A stretch of 64,000 nt of DNA from JACDHG01 sp963811585 (GTDB lineage Bacteria; Actinomycetota; Actinomycetes; Propionibacteriales; Nocardioidaceae): the NCBI GenBank assembly GCA_963811585.1, contig CAWERR010000004.1, positions 33,432 through 97,431 on the forward strand, given 5' to 3'. Shown in pieces: positions 45,249 through 54,467 of the stretch (position 1 is its first letter; each line of letters opens with the position of its first letter). The notes below the pieces were generated by a model. It was not told the DNA's origin. It was given only the letters and a program-made list of their open reading frames with translations, and made no database searches. Both the position numbers and the translations under genes were made by a program.

Positions 45249-46832
45249 TCAGACCTCGACACTGCGGGCAGTGTGGGCTTCCATCTGCGCGACGATCTCC
45301 TCGAGCACAGGCGGCGGAATCGCACTGTCGACCGTCATGGCCACCAAGGCAAGTCCGCCTCGGTGGTCCCTGGCGACCTGCATCCCGCCGATGTTGATGG
45401 CGGCATCACCAAGGATGCGGCCGATGGCACCGACCATGCCTGGCCGGTCCTCATAGGTGAAGAACGCCAGGTGCGACGTCGGCTCGAGGTCGACGTCGTA
45501 GCCATTGACCTCGACGAGCCGCTCGCGATGGTGGATCCCGATCAACGTGCCAGACACGGAGATCTGGCTGCCATCAGCAAGCGTGCCGCGCAGCGTGACG
45601 AGGTTCCGGTGGTCGGGACTCTCTGCTTCGGTGACGAGCCGCACTGCGAGCCCACGCTCAGCGGCGAGCAGCGGAGCGTTGACGTAGGACACCGTCTCCT
45701 CGACGACGTCGACGAACACACCCTTGAGCGCGGCCAGCTCGAGGACCCTGACGTCATACTCCGTGATCTCGCCACGCACCTCGACGTCGAGCTGCTGGGC
45801 GACCTCGCCAGCGAGCGCAGTGAAGATACGACCGAGCTTCTCGGTGAGCGGTATGCCGGGTCGCACGTCTTCGGCGATCACGCCGCCCTGGACATTGACC
45901 GCGTCAGGTACCAGCTCGCCACTCAACGCCAGCCGTACCGACCGGGCCACGGCAACCCCGGCCTTCTCCTGCGCCTCGTCGGTCGAGGCCCCCAAGTGAG
46001 GTGTGGCGACCACGTTGTCGAGCTCGAAGAGCGGAGAGTCGGTGCAGGGCTCACTGGCGAAGACGTCTAGCCCGGCACCCGCGATCCTGCCCTCCTTGAT
46101 CGCGACGCAAAGCGCGTGCTCGTCAACGATCCCGCCGCGGGCAGCGTTGACGATGATCAGGTTCGACTTGCAGCGTGCCAACTGGTCCTCGCCAATCAAG
46201 CCAACCGTCTCTGGGGTCTTGGGGAGGTGCACCGAGATGAAGTCAGCGGTGCTGGTGAGCTCATCGAGCGTCACGAGGCGGACGCCGAGCTGGGCGGCCC
46301 GGCCGGCCTGGACGTAAGGGTCGTACGCGACCACCCTCATCCCGAACGCGCTGAGGCGTTGCGCGACGAGCACACCAATCTTGCCAAGCCCGACGATGCC
46401 GACGGTCTTGTCGTACAGCTCGATGCCGGTGTACTTGCTGCGCTTCCACTCCCCCGCCTTGAGGGCCGTACTCGCGGGTGCGATATGGCGCGCCGCCGCG
46501 AGCAGCAGGCCCACGGCAAGCTCGGCCGCACTGATGATGTTGGACGTCGGCGCGTTGACGACCATGACACCGGAAACCGTTGCCTGCTTGACGTCGACGT
46601 TGTCAAGGCCGACACCGGCGCGGGCAACGACCTTCAACCGGCTGGCCGCCGCGAGTACCTCGGCGTCAACCAACGTGCCACTGCGCACCAACAGGGCTTC
46701 GACGTCGACAACCGCGGCAAGCAGCTCTGCGCGGTCCGCGCCGTTGCAGTGCCGGATCTCGAAATCCGGTCCGAGCGCCTCGACAGTGGCGGGGCTCAGC
46801 TCTTCGGCGATCAGGACAACAGGCTTGGTCAA
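45249..46832 (-). CDS. serA: D-3-phosphoglycerate dehydrogenase
   Basis: First enzyme of serine synthesis; 527 residues, the long form with an intervening domain and C-terminal ACT domain. Motifs: NAD-binding VGIVGLGKIGVLVAQRL, catalytic Arg in NAARGGIVDEHAL, Glu, and the His in TPHLGASTDEAQEKAG. The ACT domain (DRPGMVGAIGRILGDAAINI) senses serine in the family. It is 124 bases downstream of ilvC on the same strand, with a REP-like copy in the gap. Frame intact. Confidence 0.97.
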   Translation of the reverse strand: MTKPVVLIAEELSPATVEALGPDFEIRHCNGADRAELLAAVVDVEALLVRSGTLVDAEVLAAASRLKVVARAGVGLDNVDVKQATVSGVMVVNAPTSNIISAAELAVGLLLAAARHIAPASTALKAGEWKRSKYTGIELYDKTVGIVGLGKIGVLVAQRLSAFGMRVVAYDPYVQAGRAAQLGVRLVTLDELTSTADFISVHLPKTPETVGLIGEDQLARCKSNLIIVNAARGGIVDEHALCVAIKEGRIAGAGLDVFASEPCTDSPLFELDNVVATPHLGASTDEAQEKAGVAVARSVRLALSGELVPDAVNVQGGVIAEDVRPGIPLTEKLGRIFTALAGEVAQQLDVEVRGEITEYDVRVLELAALKGVFVDVVEETVSYVNAPLLAAERGLAVRLVTEAESPDHRNLVTLRGTLADGSQISVSGTLIGIHHRERLVEVNGYDVDLEPTSHLAFFTYEDRPGMVGAIGRILGDAAINIGGMQVARDHRGGLALVAMTVDSAIPPPVLEEIVAQMEAHTARSVEV

Positions 46833-46920
46833 CGGAGATCCTTTGGCATCGGTGTGGCTCGACGGCTGGTCGAAGCCGGAGCACCACGCCGTGCTCGTGC
46901 GCAGGTCAGTCTAGACCCAG

Positions 46921-46939
46921 GGTCTCGACAGGCCCGACC
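46921..46939 (-). repeat. Lone REP-like copy between ilvC and serA
   Basis: GGTCTCGACAGGCCCGACC reads on the minus strand as GGTCGGGCCTGTCGAGACC, one copy of the element seen in the 43.4-43.8 kb array. It lies in the 124-base gap inside the ilvBNC-serA unit. Confidence 0.8.
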
Positions 46940-46956
46940 GGCGTGCCGATCCTGAT

Positions 46957-47985
46957 CTACCGGGCTGCGGTTCCCTCCGTGTAGTCGTCGTCATGCGCCT
47001 TGACCCACGCCATCAGCTGGCGCAGCTCGCGGCCGGTCTCCTCGATCGGGTGGGACTCGCTCTGCTTGCGGAACTCCTTGAACTTCGGAGCTCCCGCGTC
47101 CTGGTCCTCGATGAACCCCGCAGCCCAGGAGCCGTCCTGGATCGCAGCCAGCACATCCTTCATCCGGGCCTTGACCGACTCGTCGATGATGTACGGACCC
47201 GACGTGTAGTCGCCGTACTCCGCGGTGTCGGAGACTGACCAACGCTGCTTGGCGATGCCGCCTTCATACATCAGGTCGACGATCAGCTTGAGCTCGTGGA
47301 GGCACTCGAAGTAGGCGATCTCCGGCTGGTACCCCGCCTCGATCAGCGTCTCGAACCCGGCCTGGACCAGTCGGGATGCTCCCCCACACAGAACGGCCTG
47401 CTCACCGAACAGGTCCGTCTCGGTCTCCTCAGTGAACGTCGTCTTGATGGCCCCGGCGCGGGTGCCGCCGATGGCCTTGGCATAGGACAGGGCCATGTCC
47501 CACGCCTTGCCGGACGCGTCTTGCTCCACGGCAACCAGCACGGGCACGCCGCGGCCAACTTCGAACTCCCGCCGCACGAGGTGTCCCGGCCCCTTCGGGG
47601 CGACCATGAGGACGTCGACCCCGGCCGGCGGCTTGATGTAGCCGAACCTGATGTTGAACCCGTGACAGAACAACAGCGCATCGCCGTCGACGAGGTTCGG
47701 CTCGATCGCCTCGGCATACAAGCCGCGCTGCACATGATCGGGCGCGAGCACAACGATCAGGTCCGACTCCTCGCACGCCTCGAACGGCGACACGACGCGC
47801 AACCCTTCGGCTTCGGCCTTCGCACGGCTCGCGGAGCCGTCGAGCAGTCCCACGCGTACGTCGACGCCCGAGTCTCGCAACGACAACGCATGGGCGTGGC
47901 CCTGGCTTCCGTAGCCGAGGACTGCGACATTGCGTCCCTGGACAACGCTCAGGTCCGCGTGGTCGTCGTACAGCAGTTCAGCCAT
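46957..47985 (-). CDS. ilvC: Ketol-acid reductoisomerase (class I)
   Basis: 342 residues. NADPH-binding AVLGYGSQGHAHALSLRDSG, substrate/metal motifs in VLMVAPKGPGHLVRREFEVG, TETDLFGEQAVLCGGASRLV, and IVDLMYEGGIAKQRWSVSDT. Isomerises and reduces acetolactate in Val and Leu synthesis. Follows ilvN by 41 bases in the ilvB-ilvN-ilvC order standard for actinobacteria. Frame intact. Confidence 0.97.
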   Translation of the reverse strand: MAELLYDDHADLSVVQGRNVAVLGYGSQGHAHALSLRDSGVDVRVGLLDGSASRAKAEAEGLRVVSPFEACEESDLIVVLAPDHVQRGLYAEAIEPNLVDGDALLFCHGFNIRFGYIKPPAGVDVLMVAPKGPGHLVRREFEVGRGVPVLVAVEQDASGKAWDMALSYAKAIGGTRAGAIKTTFTEETETDLFGEQAVLCGGASRLVQAGFETLIEAGYQPEIAYFECLHELKLIVDLMYEGGIAKQRWSVSDTAEYGDYTSGPYIIDESVKARMKDVLAAIQDGSWAAGFIEDQDAGAPKFKEFRKQSESHPIEETGRELRQLMAWVKAHDDDYTEGTAAR

Positions 47986-48026
47986 GACTCAGATCTCCTT
48001 GGGCTAGGTAGGTCAGCGGCAGCATT

Positions 48027-48563
48027 TCACGCGGAGCGCACCGGTACGGGTGGTGCCGGCCGCACGCTCCGGTCGGTGATGGAGCGTCCGCCACGGTTGA
48101 TTGCGACGAGTCCCGACTGGACCAGCTCGCGGATCCCGAACGGCTCCAGCACCTTGAGCATCGCCTCGAGCTTGTCCCGGCTCCCGGTTACCTCGATCGT
48201 GACGGCATCAGCCGCGACATCGACGACCTTTGCCCGGAACAGCGAGACGATCTCGAGGACCTGGCTCCGAGTCTGCGCCTCCGCGCGGACCTTGACGAGT
48301 GCGAGCTCGCGCTCGACCGATCCAGGACCTTCGAGCTCGACGATCTTGAGCACCTCGACCAGCTTGTTGAGCTGCTTTGTCACATGCTCGAGCGGCTGGT
48401 CGTCGAGATTTACCACGATCGTCATCCGCGACACCTCAGGCCGCTCGGTCGGGCCGACCGCCAGCGACTCGATGTTGAACCCCCGTCGGGAGAACAACGA
48501 CGCGACGCGAGCAAGGACGCCCGGCTTGTTCTCCACCAGAACTGAAAGCGTGTGGGTCGTCAT
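48027..48563 (-). CDS. ilvN: Acetolactate synthase small (regulatory) subunit
   Basis: 178 residues. N-terminal ACT domain (THTLSVLVENKPGVLARVAS, then LFSRRGFNIESLAVGPTERP) and a second regulatory domain. Activates IlvB and confers valine feedback inhibition in the family. The start lies 8 bases from the ilvB stop. Frame intact. Confidence 0.96.
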   Translation of the reverse strand: MTTHTLSVLVENKPGVLARVASLFSRRGFNIESLAVGPTERPEVSRMTIVVNLDDQPLEHVTKQLNKLVEVLKIVELEGPGSVERELALVKVRAEAQTRSQVLEIVSLFRAKVVDVAADAVTIEVTGSRDKLEAMLKVLEPFGIRELVQSGLVAINRGGRSITDRSVRPAPPVPVRSA

Positions 48564-48571
48564 ACAGATCC

Positions 48572-50320
48572 TCAGAGCTCCTCGTCATCGAACTGCGGCT
48601 TGAGGTCACGAGCGATCTGGATCGCGTCATTGCTCGTCCCGGCGGCCACCATCGGCCACACCATCGCATCCGGGTTCACGACGAAGTCGATCACGACGGG
48701 CACGTCGTTGATCTCCATCGCCTTGGTAATCGTGGCATCGACATCCTCGGCGGTCTCGCAGCGCAGCCCCACACAGCCGAGAGCCTCGGCGAGCTTAACG
48801 AAGTCGGGAATCCGTCGATCCGACTCGAGGTCGGTGTTGGAGTAACGCCCCTCGTAGAAGAGGGTCTGCCACTGCCTCACCATGCCGAGGCTGGAGTTGT
48901 TGATGATCGCGACCTTGATCGGGATGCCGTTGAGGGCGCACGTCGCCAGCTCCTGGTTAGTCATCTGGAAGCAGCCGTCCCCGTCGATGGCCCAGACAGG
49001 GCTGTCGGGACGCCCGACCTTCGCTCCCATGGCGGCCGGCACCGCGAAGCCCATGGTGCCGAGGCCGCCGGAGTTGATCCATGAGCCGGGGCGTTCGTAC
49101 TTGATGAAGTGTGCGGCCCACATCTGGTGCTGCCCGACACCGGCGACGTAGGTCGTGTCCTCGGACGCCGTGGCAACCCCGATCCGCTCGATGACGTACT
49201 GCGGCGACAGCGCGCCCTCGTGAGTGTCGTAGCCAAGCGGGTAACGCTCCCGCCAGCCCTGACACATCGCCAGCCACGGTGCGGCATCGCCGCGGTTGCC
49301 GGCGGCGTACTCCGCCTGGAGGGCGACGACGAGCTCAGCGATGACCTCTCTGCAGTCACCAACGATCGGTACGTCGGCGTGGCGGTTCTTGGAGATCTCG
49401 GCCGGGTCGATGTCAGCGTGGATCACGCGGGCATCGGGTGCGAACGTGTCGAGCTTCCCCGTCACCCGGTCATCGAAGCGGGCCCCGAGACAGATGAGCA
49501 AATCGCTACGCTGCAACGCGCCCACAGCAGCCACGGTGCCGTGCATGCCCGGCATGCCGAGGTGGAGTGGGTGGCTGTCAGGGAAGGCACCGCGTGCCAT
49601 CAGCGTCGTGACGACGGGGATCGACGTCTGCTCAGCCAGCACCTTGAGCTCGCTGGTCGCCCCCGACCGGATCACGCCGCCGCCGACATAAAGAACCGGC
49701 CGGCTGGACTCGGCGATCATCCGAGCCGCCTCGCGCACCTGACGTGCATGCGGCTTGGTGACCGGCCGATAGCCCGCGAGCGAGACGGTCTCCGGCCAGT
49801 GGAACGTGGTCTTGGCCTGCAGTGCGTCCTTGGCGATGTCGACGAGCACCGGACCCGGGCGGCCGGTGGAGGCAATGTGAAAAGCCTCGGCGATGGCGTT
49901 GGGGATGTCGTCGGCCTTGGTCACCAGGTAGTTGTGCTTCGTGATCGGCATCGTGATGCCGCGGATATCCGCTTCCTGGAACGCGTCGGAGCCGATGCTC
50001 GCGCTCGCCACCTGGCCCGTGATCGCAACGATCGGCACAGAGTCCATGTGTGCGTCGGCCAAGGGCGTCACGAGGTTCGTGGCGCCGGGTCCGCTCGTGG
50101 CCATGCAGACACCGACCCGACCGGTCGCAGCGGCATACCCCTGTGCTGCGTGACCAGCGCCCTGCTCGTGCCGGACCAGAATGTGCCGGATCTTGGTCGA
50201 GTCGAGCAACGGGTCGTACGCGGGCAGTATCGCGCCGCCAGGGATGCCGAAGACGGTGTCGACGCCGGCACACTCGAGCGCGCGGATCAGGCTCTGCGCC
50301 CCCGTCATCTGCTCAGCCAT
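48572..50320 (-). CDS. ilvB: Acetolactate synthase large (catalytic) subunit
   Basis: 582 residues, ThDP- and FAD-dependent. Cofactor-activating glutamate in LVRHEQGAGHAAQGYA; ThDP-binding IDGDGCFQMTNQELATCALN ending in IINNSSLGMV. The N-terminus AEQMTGAQSLIRALECAG gives the start at 50318-50320. First gene of ilvBNC and probably serA; controlled by a leader and terminator listed separately. Frame intact. Confidence 0.97.
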   Translation of the reverse strand: MAEQMTGAQSLIRALECAGVDTVFGIPGGAILPAYDPLLDSTKIRHILVRHEQGAGHAAQGYAAATGRVGVCMATSGPGATNLVTPLADAHMDSVPIVAITGQVASASIGSDAFQEADIRGITMPITKHNYLVTKADDIPNAIAEAFHIASTGRPGPVLVDIAKDALQAKTTFHWPETVSLAGYRPVTKPHARQVREAARMIAESSRPVLYVGGGVIRSGATSELKVLAEQTSIPVVTTLMARGAFPDSHPLHLGMPGMHGTVAAVGALQRSDLLICLGARFDDRVTGKLDTFAPDARVIHADIDPAEISKNRHADVPIVGDCREVIAELVVALQAEYAAGNRGDAAPWLAMCQGWRERYPLGYDTHEGALSPQYVIERIGVATASEDTTYVAGVGQHQMWAAHFIKYERPGSWINSGGLGTMGFAVPAAMGAKVGRPDSPVWAIDGDGCFQMTNQELATCALNGIPIKVAIINNSSLGMVRQWQTLFYEGRYSNTDLESDRRIPDFVKLAEALGCVGLRCETAEDVDATITKAMEINDVPVVIDFVVNPDAMVWPMVAAGTSNDAIQIARDLKPQFDDEEL

Positions 50321-50342
50321 GCTCGACCTCTCTCAGCGCTAC

Positions 50343-50383
50343 AAATAAAAAGGCCCCCCGGCCCGGCGGGCATTCGAGGGGGA
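50343..50383 (-). terminator. Attenuator terminator upstream of ilvB
   Basis: Minus-strand hairpin: outer CCCCC (50378-50382) with GGGGGG (50354-50359), inner GCCCG-CC-GGGC type stem, then TTTTTATTTGT. It sits between the leader peptide and ilvB, so read-through decides ilvBNC expression. Confidence 0.78.
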
Positions 50384-50421
50384 CGCGTGGATGTCGGCTC
50401 TTCGAGTCGGCACCTACGCGT
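50383..50421 (-). promoter_or_regulatory. Leader hairpin overlapping the end of the leader-peptide ORF
   Basis: ACGCGTAGGTG (minus strand, 50421-50411) can pair with CATCCACGCGT (50393-50383), a ten-base-pair stem with one mismatch. The 5' arm contains the leader stop codon, so a ribosome finishing the peptide would cover it, and one stalled on the Val/Leu codons would not. It directly abuts the terminator. Confidence 0.6.
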
Positions 50422-50458
50422 TCAGAAGTACGACGGAAATCATCTGCACAACGACCAC
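50414..50458 (-). CDS. ilvB leader peptide (attenuator), 14 residues
   Basis: A GTG-started ORF, VVVVQMISVVLLNA then TAG, on the minus strand 94 bases before ilvB. Nine of 14 codons are Val, Leu or Ile, the pattern expected when ribosome stalling senses branched-chain aminoacyl-tRNA. No good Shine-Dalgarno is seen; an ATG at 50443 (MISVVLLNA) is another start. Corynebacterium has a comparable ilvBNC leader. The peptide's own sequence is not conserved, as expected. Confidence 0.72.
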   Translation of the reverse strand: MVVVQMISVVLLNA

Positions 50459-50507
50459 GGTCCACGACCGGCTCGATAGGCGTCAAGCAGAGCCCTCAGG
50501 TCGTCTC

Positions 50508-50536
50508 AATATATGGGATGTTCGTCCCACAGTAAA
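50508..50536 (-). promoter_or_regulatory. Candidate ilvB promoter
   Basis: TTTACT (-35, 50531-50536) and TATATT (-10, 50508-50513) on the minus strand, with a 17-base spacer. Transcription would start near 50501, giving a ~180-base leader holding the peptide and terminator. The promoter starts just past the stop of the preceding secreted-protein gene (50553). Confidence 0.65.
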
Positions 50537-50552
50537 GGACGGCTGGGCCGGC

Positions 50553-51485
50553 CTACTGGTAGCTGACGTACTCGACCCGAGGACGGATCGACAGCACGTG
50601 CCGCGGGGCGAACAGATTCGTGTCCTCGTCGTAGAACAGCTTGAAACCCATGTGGAACTTGTCGGACCGCCGGACGTGGTGGTAGGTCGCCAGCTTGGCG
50701 CGCCGACTGCCGAAGCCATCGATGTGCTGCACCATCGCCAGCGGCGGCCGGACGATCACGTTGTGGATGTTGCGCACCATCTCCCTGCGGAACTGATGCA
50801 CGACAAACACCTTCTCCGGCAGGTTGAAGCGACGGGTGATCTGAGCAACCATCGACGACGTTGCGTTGACCTCGGCCGCAGACACAGACCCGATCGTCTC
50901 GGCGGGCACCTGATTCGGACCCATCCGCCACTCCGGGTCGAGCGCGAGACCAACGAAGGGCTCACGCAACGCCCAACGGAACTGATTCGCCTGGGTGAGG
51001 AAGCTCTGTCGCCCGGGCTGCAGGTCGAGTACGAGCAGTGCCTTGTTGCGGCGGGCAGCGTTGACGAACCTCTCGACGTACGCCCGCGGGATGTAGTGGC
51101 TGTAGTTACCGTCGGGCCCCGGTTTCCGGTCGGCAACGCTCACGATGAGCTCGTAGACGATCTGCACTCGCCTGCCGCTGTGCCGGTAGGGCCTCGCCGC
51201 GGCACGCAACCGACGCGTCATCTCGTCGATACTGCCCTCGCCAAGCACGCCGAGCGCCGGCGTCTGAGCGGTCCCGTAGTACGCGACCAGAATGTAGTCG
51301 GGAAACACCTGGCGCCCACCACGCGGTAACTCGGGCAGTGGCCCGGCTGCACGTGCGACGACGCCCGCGTGGCTGCCTGTCGAGGAGAGAGCGCCCGTCG
51401 TGACCGCGCTCGCGTCGAGCAAGGCAGCCGACAGAGCGAGTGCCACGCACAGGGACGCCGCCCGGGAGACGAGCCGCAGGGTCAT
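50553..51485 (-). CDS. Secreted protein of unknown function, possible TIM-barrel fold
   Basis: 310 residues with a signal peptide (RAASLCVALALSAALLDASA, cleavage likely near ALLDASA). The body has VFPDYILVAYYGTAQ, VQIVYELIVSVADRKPG, LLVLDLQPGRQSFLTQANQF and VGLALDPEWRMGP, acidic strand ends that recall glycoside-hydrolase-like barrels, but I recognise no specific family. It is co-directional with ilvB, 232 bases upstream of it. Frame intact. Confidence 0.65.
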   Translation of the reverse strand: MTLRLVSRAASLCVALALSAALLDASAVTTGALSSTGSHAGVVARAAGPLPELPRGGRQVFPDYILVAYYGTAQTPALGVLGEGSIDEMTRRLRAAARPYRHSGRRVQIVYELIVSVADRKPGPDGNYSHYIPRAYVERFVNAARRNKALLVLDLQPGRQSFLTQANQFRWALREPFVGLALDPEWRMGPNQVPAETIGSVSAAEVNATSSMVAQITRRFNLPEKVFVVHQFRREMVRNIHNVIVRPPLAMVQHIDGFGSRRAKLATYHHVRRSDKFHMGFKLFYDEDTNLFAPRHVLSIRPRVEYVSYQ

Positions 51486-51532
51486 GCCACGGACTGTAGA
51501 TCACGCGCCGCCCCCTGAGCGACATTTCAGCA

Positions 51533-53206
51533 TCAACCGCAGACGGCTCCGACCGCGGCCGACTGGACGAGCTTGCGGTACTTCGCCAGCACGCCGGTGG
51601 TGTACCTCGGCGGCAGTGGCTCCCAACCCTCGCGGCGGGCCTCGAGTTCGTCCTCGTCGACGAGGACGTCGAGCGTGCGATGGCCGACGTCGAGCCGGAT
51701 CCGGTCACCGTCGCGCACGAACGCGATCGGGCCGCCATCGGTTGCTTCCGGCGCGACGTGCCCGACGCACAGGCCGGTGGTCCCCCCGGAGAAGCGCCCG
51801 TCCGTCAGGAGCATGACCTCCTTGCCGAGGCCTGCGCCTTTGATCGCGCCCGTGATGGCCAGCATCTCGCGCATCCCGGGTCCGCCCTTGGGACCTTCGT
51901 TGCGAATGACGACTGCATCTCCGGCGGCAATGTGTCCTTCGGCGAGTGAGTCCAGGGCGGCACGCTCTCCGTCGAAGACCCGTGCGGTGCCTTCGAAGAC
52001 GTCATCGTCGAAGCCAGCCGTCTTCACGACTGCGCCCTCGGGCGCCAAGGTGCCGTGCAGGATCGTGAGCCCACCGGTGGGATGGATCGGGTTCGAGAGC
52101 GCCCGGATGATCCGGCCATCGATGTCTGGGGGCGCGATGTGCTCGAGGTTCTCGGCCATGGTGCGCCCGGTGACCGTGAGGCAGTCGCCGTTCATCAGGC
52201 CGGCATCCACCAGTGCCTTCATGACGACAGGGACCCCGCCGACGCGATCGAAGTCACTCATCACGTAGCGGCCGAACGGCTTCAGGTCACCAAGGTGGGG
52301 CACCGAGTCGCCGACCCGGCTGAAGTCGTCGAGGGTCAGCTCGACCTCAGCCTCTGCAGCGATCGCGAGCAGGTGCAGCACAGCGTTGGTCGAACCGCCG
52401 AACGCCATCACCACGGCGATCGCGTTGTCGAATGCCTCCTTGGTCAGGATCTGTCGGGCGGTGATCCCCTGACGCAGCATCTCGACGACGGCCTCGCCCG
52501 ACTTGTGTGCGAAGCCGTCGCGCCGCCGGTCGACGGCGGGTGGCGCGGCTGAACCGGGCAGCGACATACCGAGTGCTTCTGCCACCGACGCCATCGTGTT
52601 GGCGGTGTACATCCCGCCACATGCCCCTTCCCCCGGGCAGATCGCCCGCTCGATCGCCTCGACCTCCGCGCGGTCGATCAGCCCGGCCCTGCATGCTCCG
52701 ACAGCTTCGAAGGCGTCGATGATGGTCAGATCCCGGTCACCGAGGCGGCCGGGCAGGGTGGAGCCGGCATACAGAAAGACCGAAGCCAGATCGAGGCGCG
52801 CCGCGGCCATCAACATGCCCGGCAGGCTCTTGTCACAGCCGGCCAGCAGCACTGACCCGTCGAGCTGCTCGGCCATCATCACGGTCTCAACCGAGTCGGC
52901 GATGACCTCCCGCGAAACCAGCGAGAAGTGCATCCCCTCATGACCCATCGAGATGCCGTCGGACACGGAGATCGTCCCAAACTCCATGGGGTATCCCCCG
53001 GCGGCGTGCACACCCTGCTTGACCGCTTGAGCGAGCCGGTCGAGCGACAGGTTGCATGGCGTGATCTCGTTCCAGGAGGAGGCAACGCCGATCTGGGGCT
53101 TGGCGAAGTCGTCATCGCCCATGCCGACCGCGCGGAGCATGCCCCGGGATGCTGTCGCCTCAAGGCCATCGGTGACGACGCGGCTGCGAGGCTTGATGTC
53201 AACCAT
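51533..53206 (-). CDS. ilvD: Dihydroxy-acid dehydratase
   Basis: 557 residues, Fe-S dehydratase of Val and Ile synthesis. Iron-sulfur and metal motifs: SSWNEITPCNLSLDRLAQ, LLAGCDKSLPGM, CPGEGACGGMYTANTM, and the C-terminal TDGRFSGGTTGLCVGHVAPE. Oriented as ilvBNC but separated by the secreted-protein gene. Starts at ATG 53204-53206 (VDIKPRSRVVTDGLEA). Frame intact. Confidence 0.97.
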   Translation of the reverse strand: MVDIKPRSRVVTDGLEATASRGMLRAVGMGDDDFAKPQIGVASSWNEITPCNLSLDRLAQAVKQGVHAAGGYPMEFGTISVSDGISMGHEGMHFSLVSREVIADSVETVMMAEQLDGSVLLAGCDKSLPGMLMAAARLDLASVFLYAGSTLPGRLGDRDLTIIDAFEAVGACRAGLIDRAEVEAIERAICPGEGACGGMYTANTMASVAEALGMSLPGSAAPPAVDRRRDGFAHKSGEAVVEMLRQGITARQILTKEAFDNAIAVVMAFGGSTNAVLHLLAIAAEAEVELTLDDFSRVGDSVPHLGDLKPFGRYVMSDFDRVGGVPVVMKALVDAGLMNGDCLTVTGRTMAENLEHIAPPDIDGRIIRALSNPIHPTGGLTILHGTLAPEGAVVKTAGFDDDVFEGTARVFDGERAALDSLAEGHIAAGDAVVIRNEGPKGGPGMREMLAITGAIKGAGLGKEVMLLTDGRFSGGTTGLCVGHVAPEATDGGPIAFVRDGDRIRLDVGHRTLDVLVDEDELEARREGWEPLPPRYTTGVLAKYRKLVQSAAVGAVCG

Positions 53207-53229
53207 GGCGAGAGCCTACGGCGCGGCTG

Positions 53230-54321
53230 CTAGACCACGGCGGCGCGGACACACATCACGTCGGGCAGGTGCTCCGTAACCTGGCTCCAGCTGTCGCCGC
53301 CGTCGTTGCTGGCGAACACACTTCCGTCACGCGTGCCGAGGTAGAGACCCGTCGGATCGGCTGTGTCAGCTGTCATCGCGTCTCTCATCACACAGGAGTA
53401 GAAGCCGTCCTCCGGCAACCCCTTGGACAGCTCGGTCCAGTGCTCCCCTGCGTCGGTCGACCGCCACACGCGTGGCTTGCCTCCCGGAGGGATCCGCTCG
53501 CCGTCGGCGACGAGCGGGAACACGTACACCGTGTCGCCGTCGTGGGGGTCGACAACGATCGGGAACCCGAAGTCGCTCGGTAAGCCATCAGCGATGGAAG
53601 TCCAGTTCTGGCCGCCGTCGTCTGTGCGGTAAACGCCGTGGTGGTTCTGAAGGTACATCCGCTGGGCGTTGTCGGGATGACGGTCGATCTTGTGCACGCA
53701 CTGGCCGAACTCAGGCCACGGATCGGGCAGGAAGTAGGCCTTGACCCCGACGTTCGCGGGCGCCCACGAGGCGCCGCTGTCCCTGGTCTGGTAGACGCCG
53801 CCAGTCGACATCGCCACCGTCATTCGCGCCGGATCGGACTCATCCGGAATGATCGTGTGGATCGCCTGGCCGCCGAATCCGGCGTCCCACTGCTCGCGAT
53901 GTGGGTGGTCCCAGAGCGACCGCACCATCGCGAACGTCTCTCCGCCGTCGGTGCTCCGGAACAGGGCGGATGGCTGGGTGCCGGCGTAGACGACTCCTGG
54001 CTCGCTTGCCGGTCCGGGCTTCAGCTGCCAGACCTGCTCGAGCGCAGACCCCGTGTCTTCCGGGAACCGAATCGCTCCGTTCGGTGTCTCCTGCCACGTC
54101 TCGCCCAGATCGTCGGAGCGGAACACCTGCGGGCCGAAGTGACTGCTCATCGCCCCGGCGAGGAGTCTCGTCTTGCCATCGCGGTTGTCGATTGCCGTTG
54201 CGTAGATCTCGTTCATCAGGAACTTCGGTCCGGTCAACTCCCACGATGTGCGTTGCTCGTCGGACCTCCCCAGCCAGAGTCCCTTGCGGGTTCCGATCAT
54301 CAGCAGAGCAGAGTTCGTCAT
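53230..54321 (-). CDS. BNR/VPS10-like repeat protein (sialidase-like fold)
   Basis: 363 residues from ATG 54319-54321 (TNSALLMIGTRKGLWLGRSD). At least five Asp-box-type repeats (FRSDDLGETWQETPN, FRSTDGGETF, YQTRDSGASWAP, YRTDDGGQNWTS, WRSTDAGEHWTELSK, FASNDGGDSWS) typical of six-bladed propellers. No signal peptide, so cytoplasmic. Often annotated exo-alpha-sialidase but catalytic Arg triad is not apparent; function unknown. Frame intact. Confidence 0.75.
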   Translation of the reverse strand: MTNSALLMIGTRKGLWLGRSDEQRTSWELTGPKFLMNEIYATAIDNRDGKTRLLAGAMSSHFGPQVFRSDDLGETWQETPNGAIRFPEDTGSALEQVWQLKPGPASEPGVVYAGTQPSALFRSTDGGETFAMVRSLWDHPHREQWDAGFGGQAIHTIIPDESDPARMTVAMSTGGVYQTRDSGASWAPANVGVKAYFLPDPWPEFGQCVHKIDRHPDNAQRMYLQNHHGVYRTDDGGQNWTSIADGLPSDFGFPIVVDPHDGDTVYVFPLVADGERIPPGGKPRVWRSTDAGEHWTELSKGLPEDGFYSCVMRDAMTADTADPTGLYLGTRDGSVFASNDGGDSWSQVTEHLPDVMCVRAAVV

Positions 54322-54467
54322 ACGTCCTCCAGAGGGGTCACCGACCAGATCGTCCGTGCCGGAAACATTACCGGTGTGGAAAGCCGCAAGAAGCCGGGCG
54401 GCTGACCACCGCAAGCAGGCGGCTAGCGCAGGTCTTTAGGCGTCGTGGCGGCCCTAGCGTCCTACGC

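Noticed and set aside
53901..54467. N-terminal extension of the membrane hydrolase over 180 residues
   Set aside because: This stretch is the antisense of the BNR-repeat gene and is Arg/Ser-rich; the ATG at 54468 begins the first hydrophobic segment.
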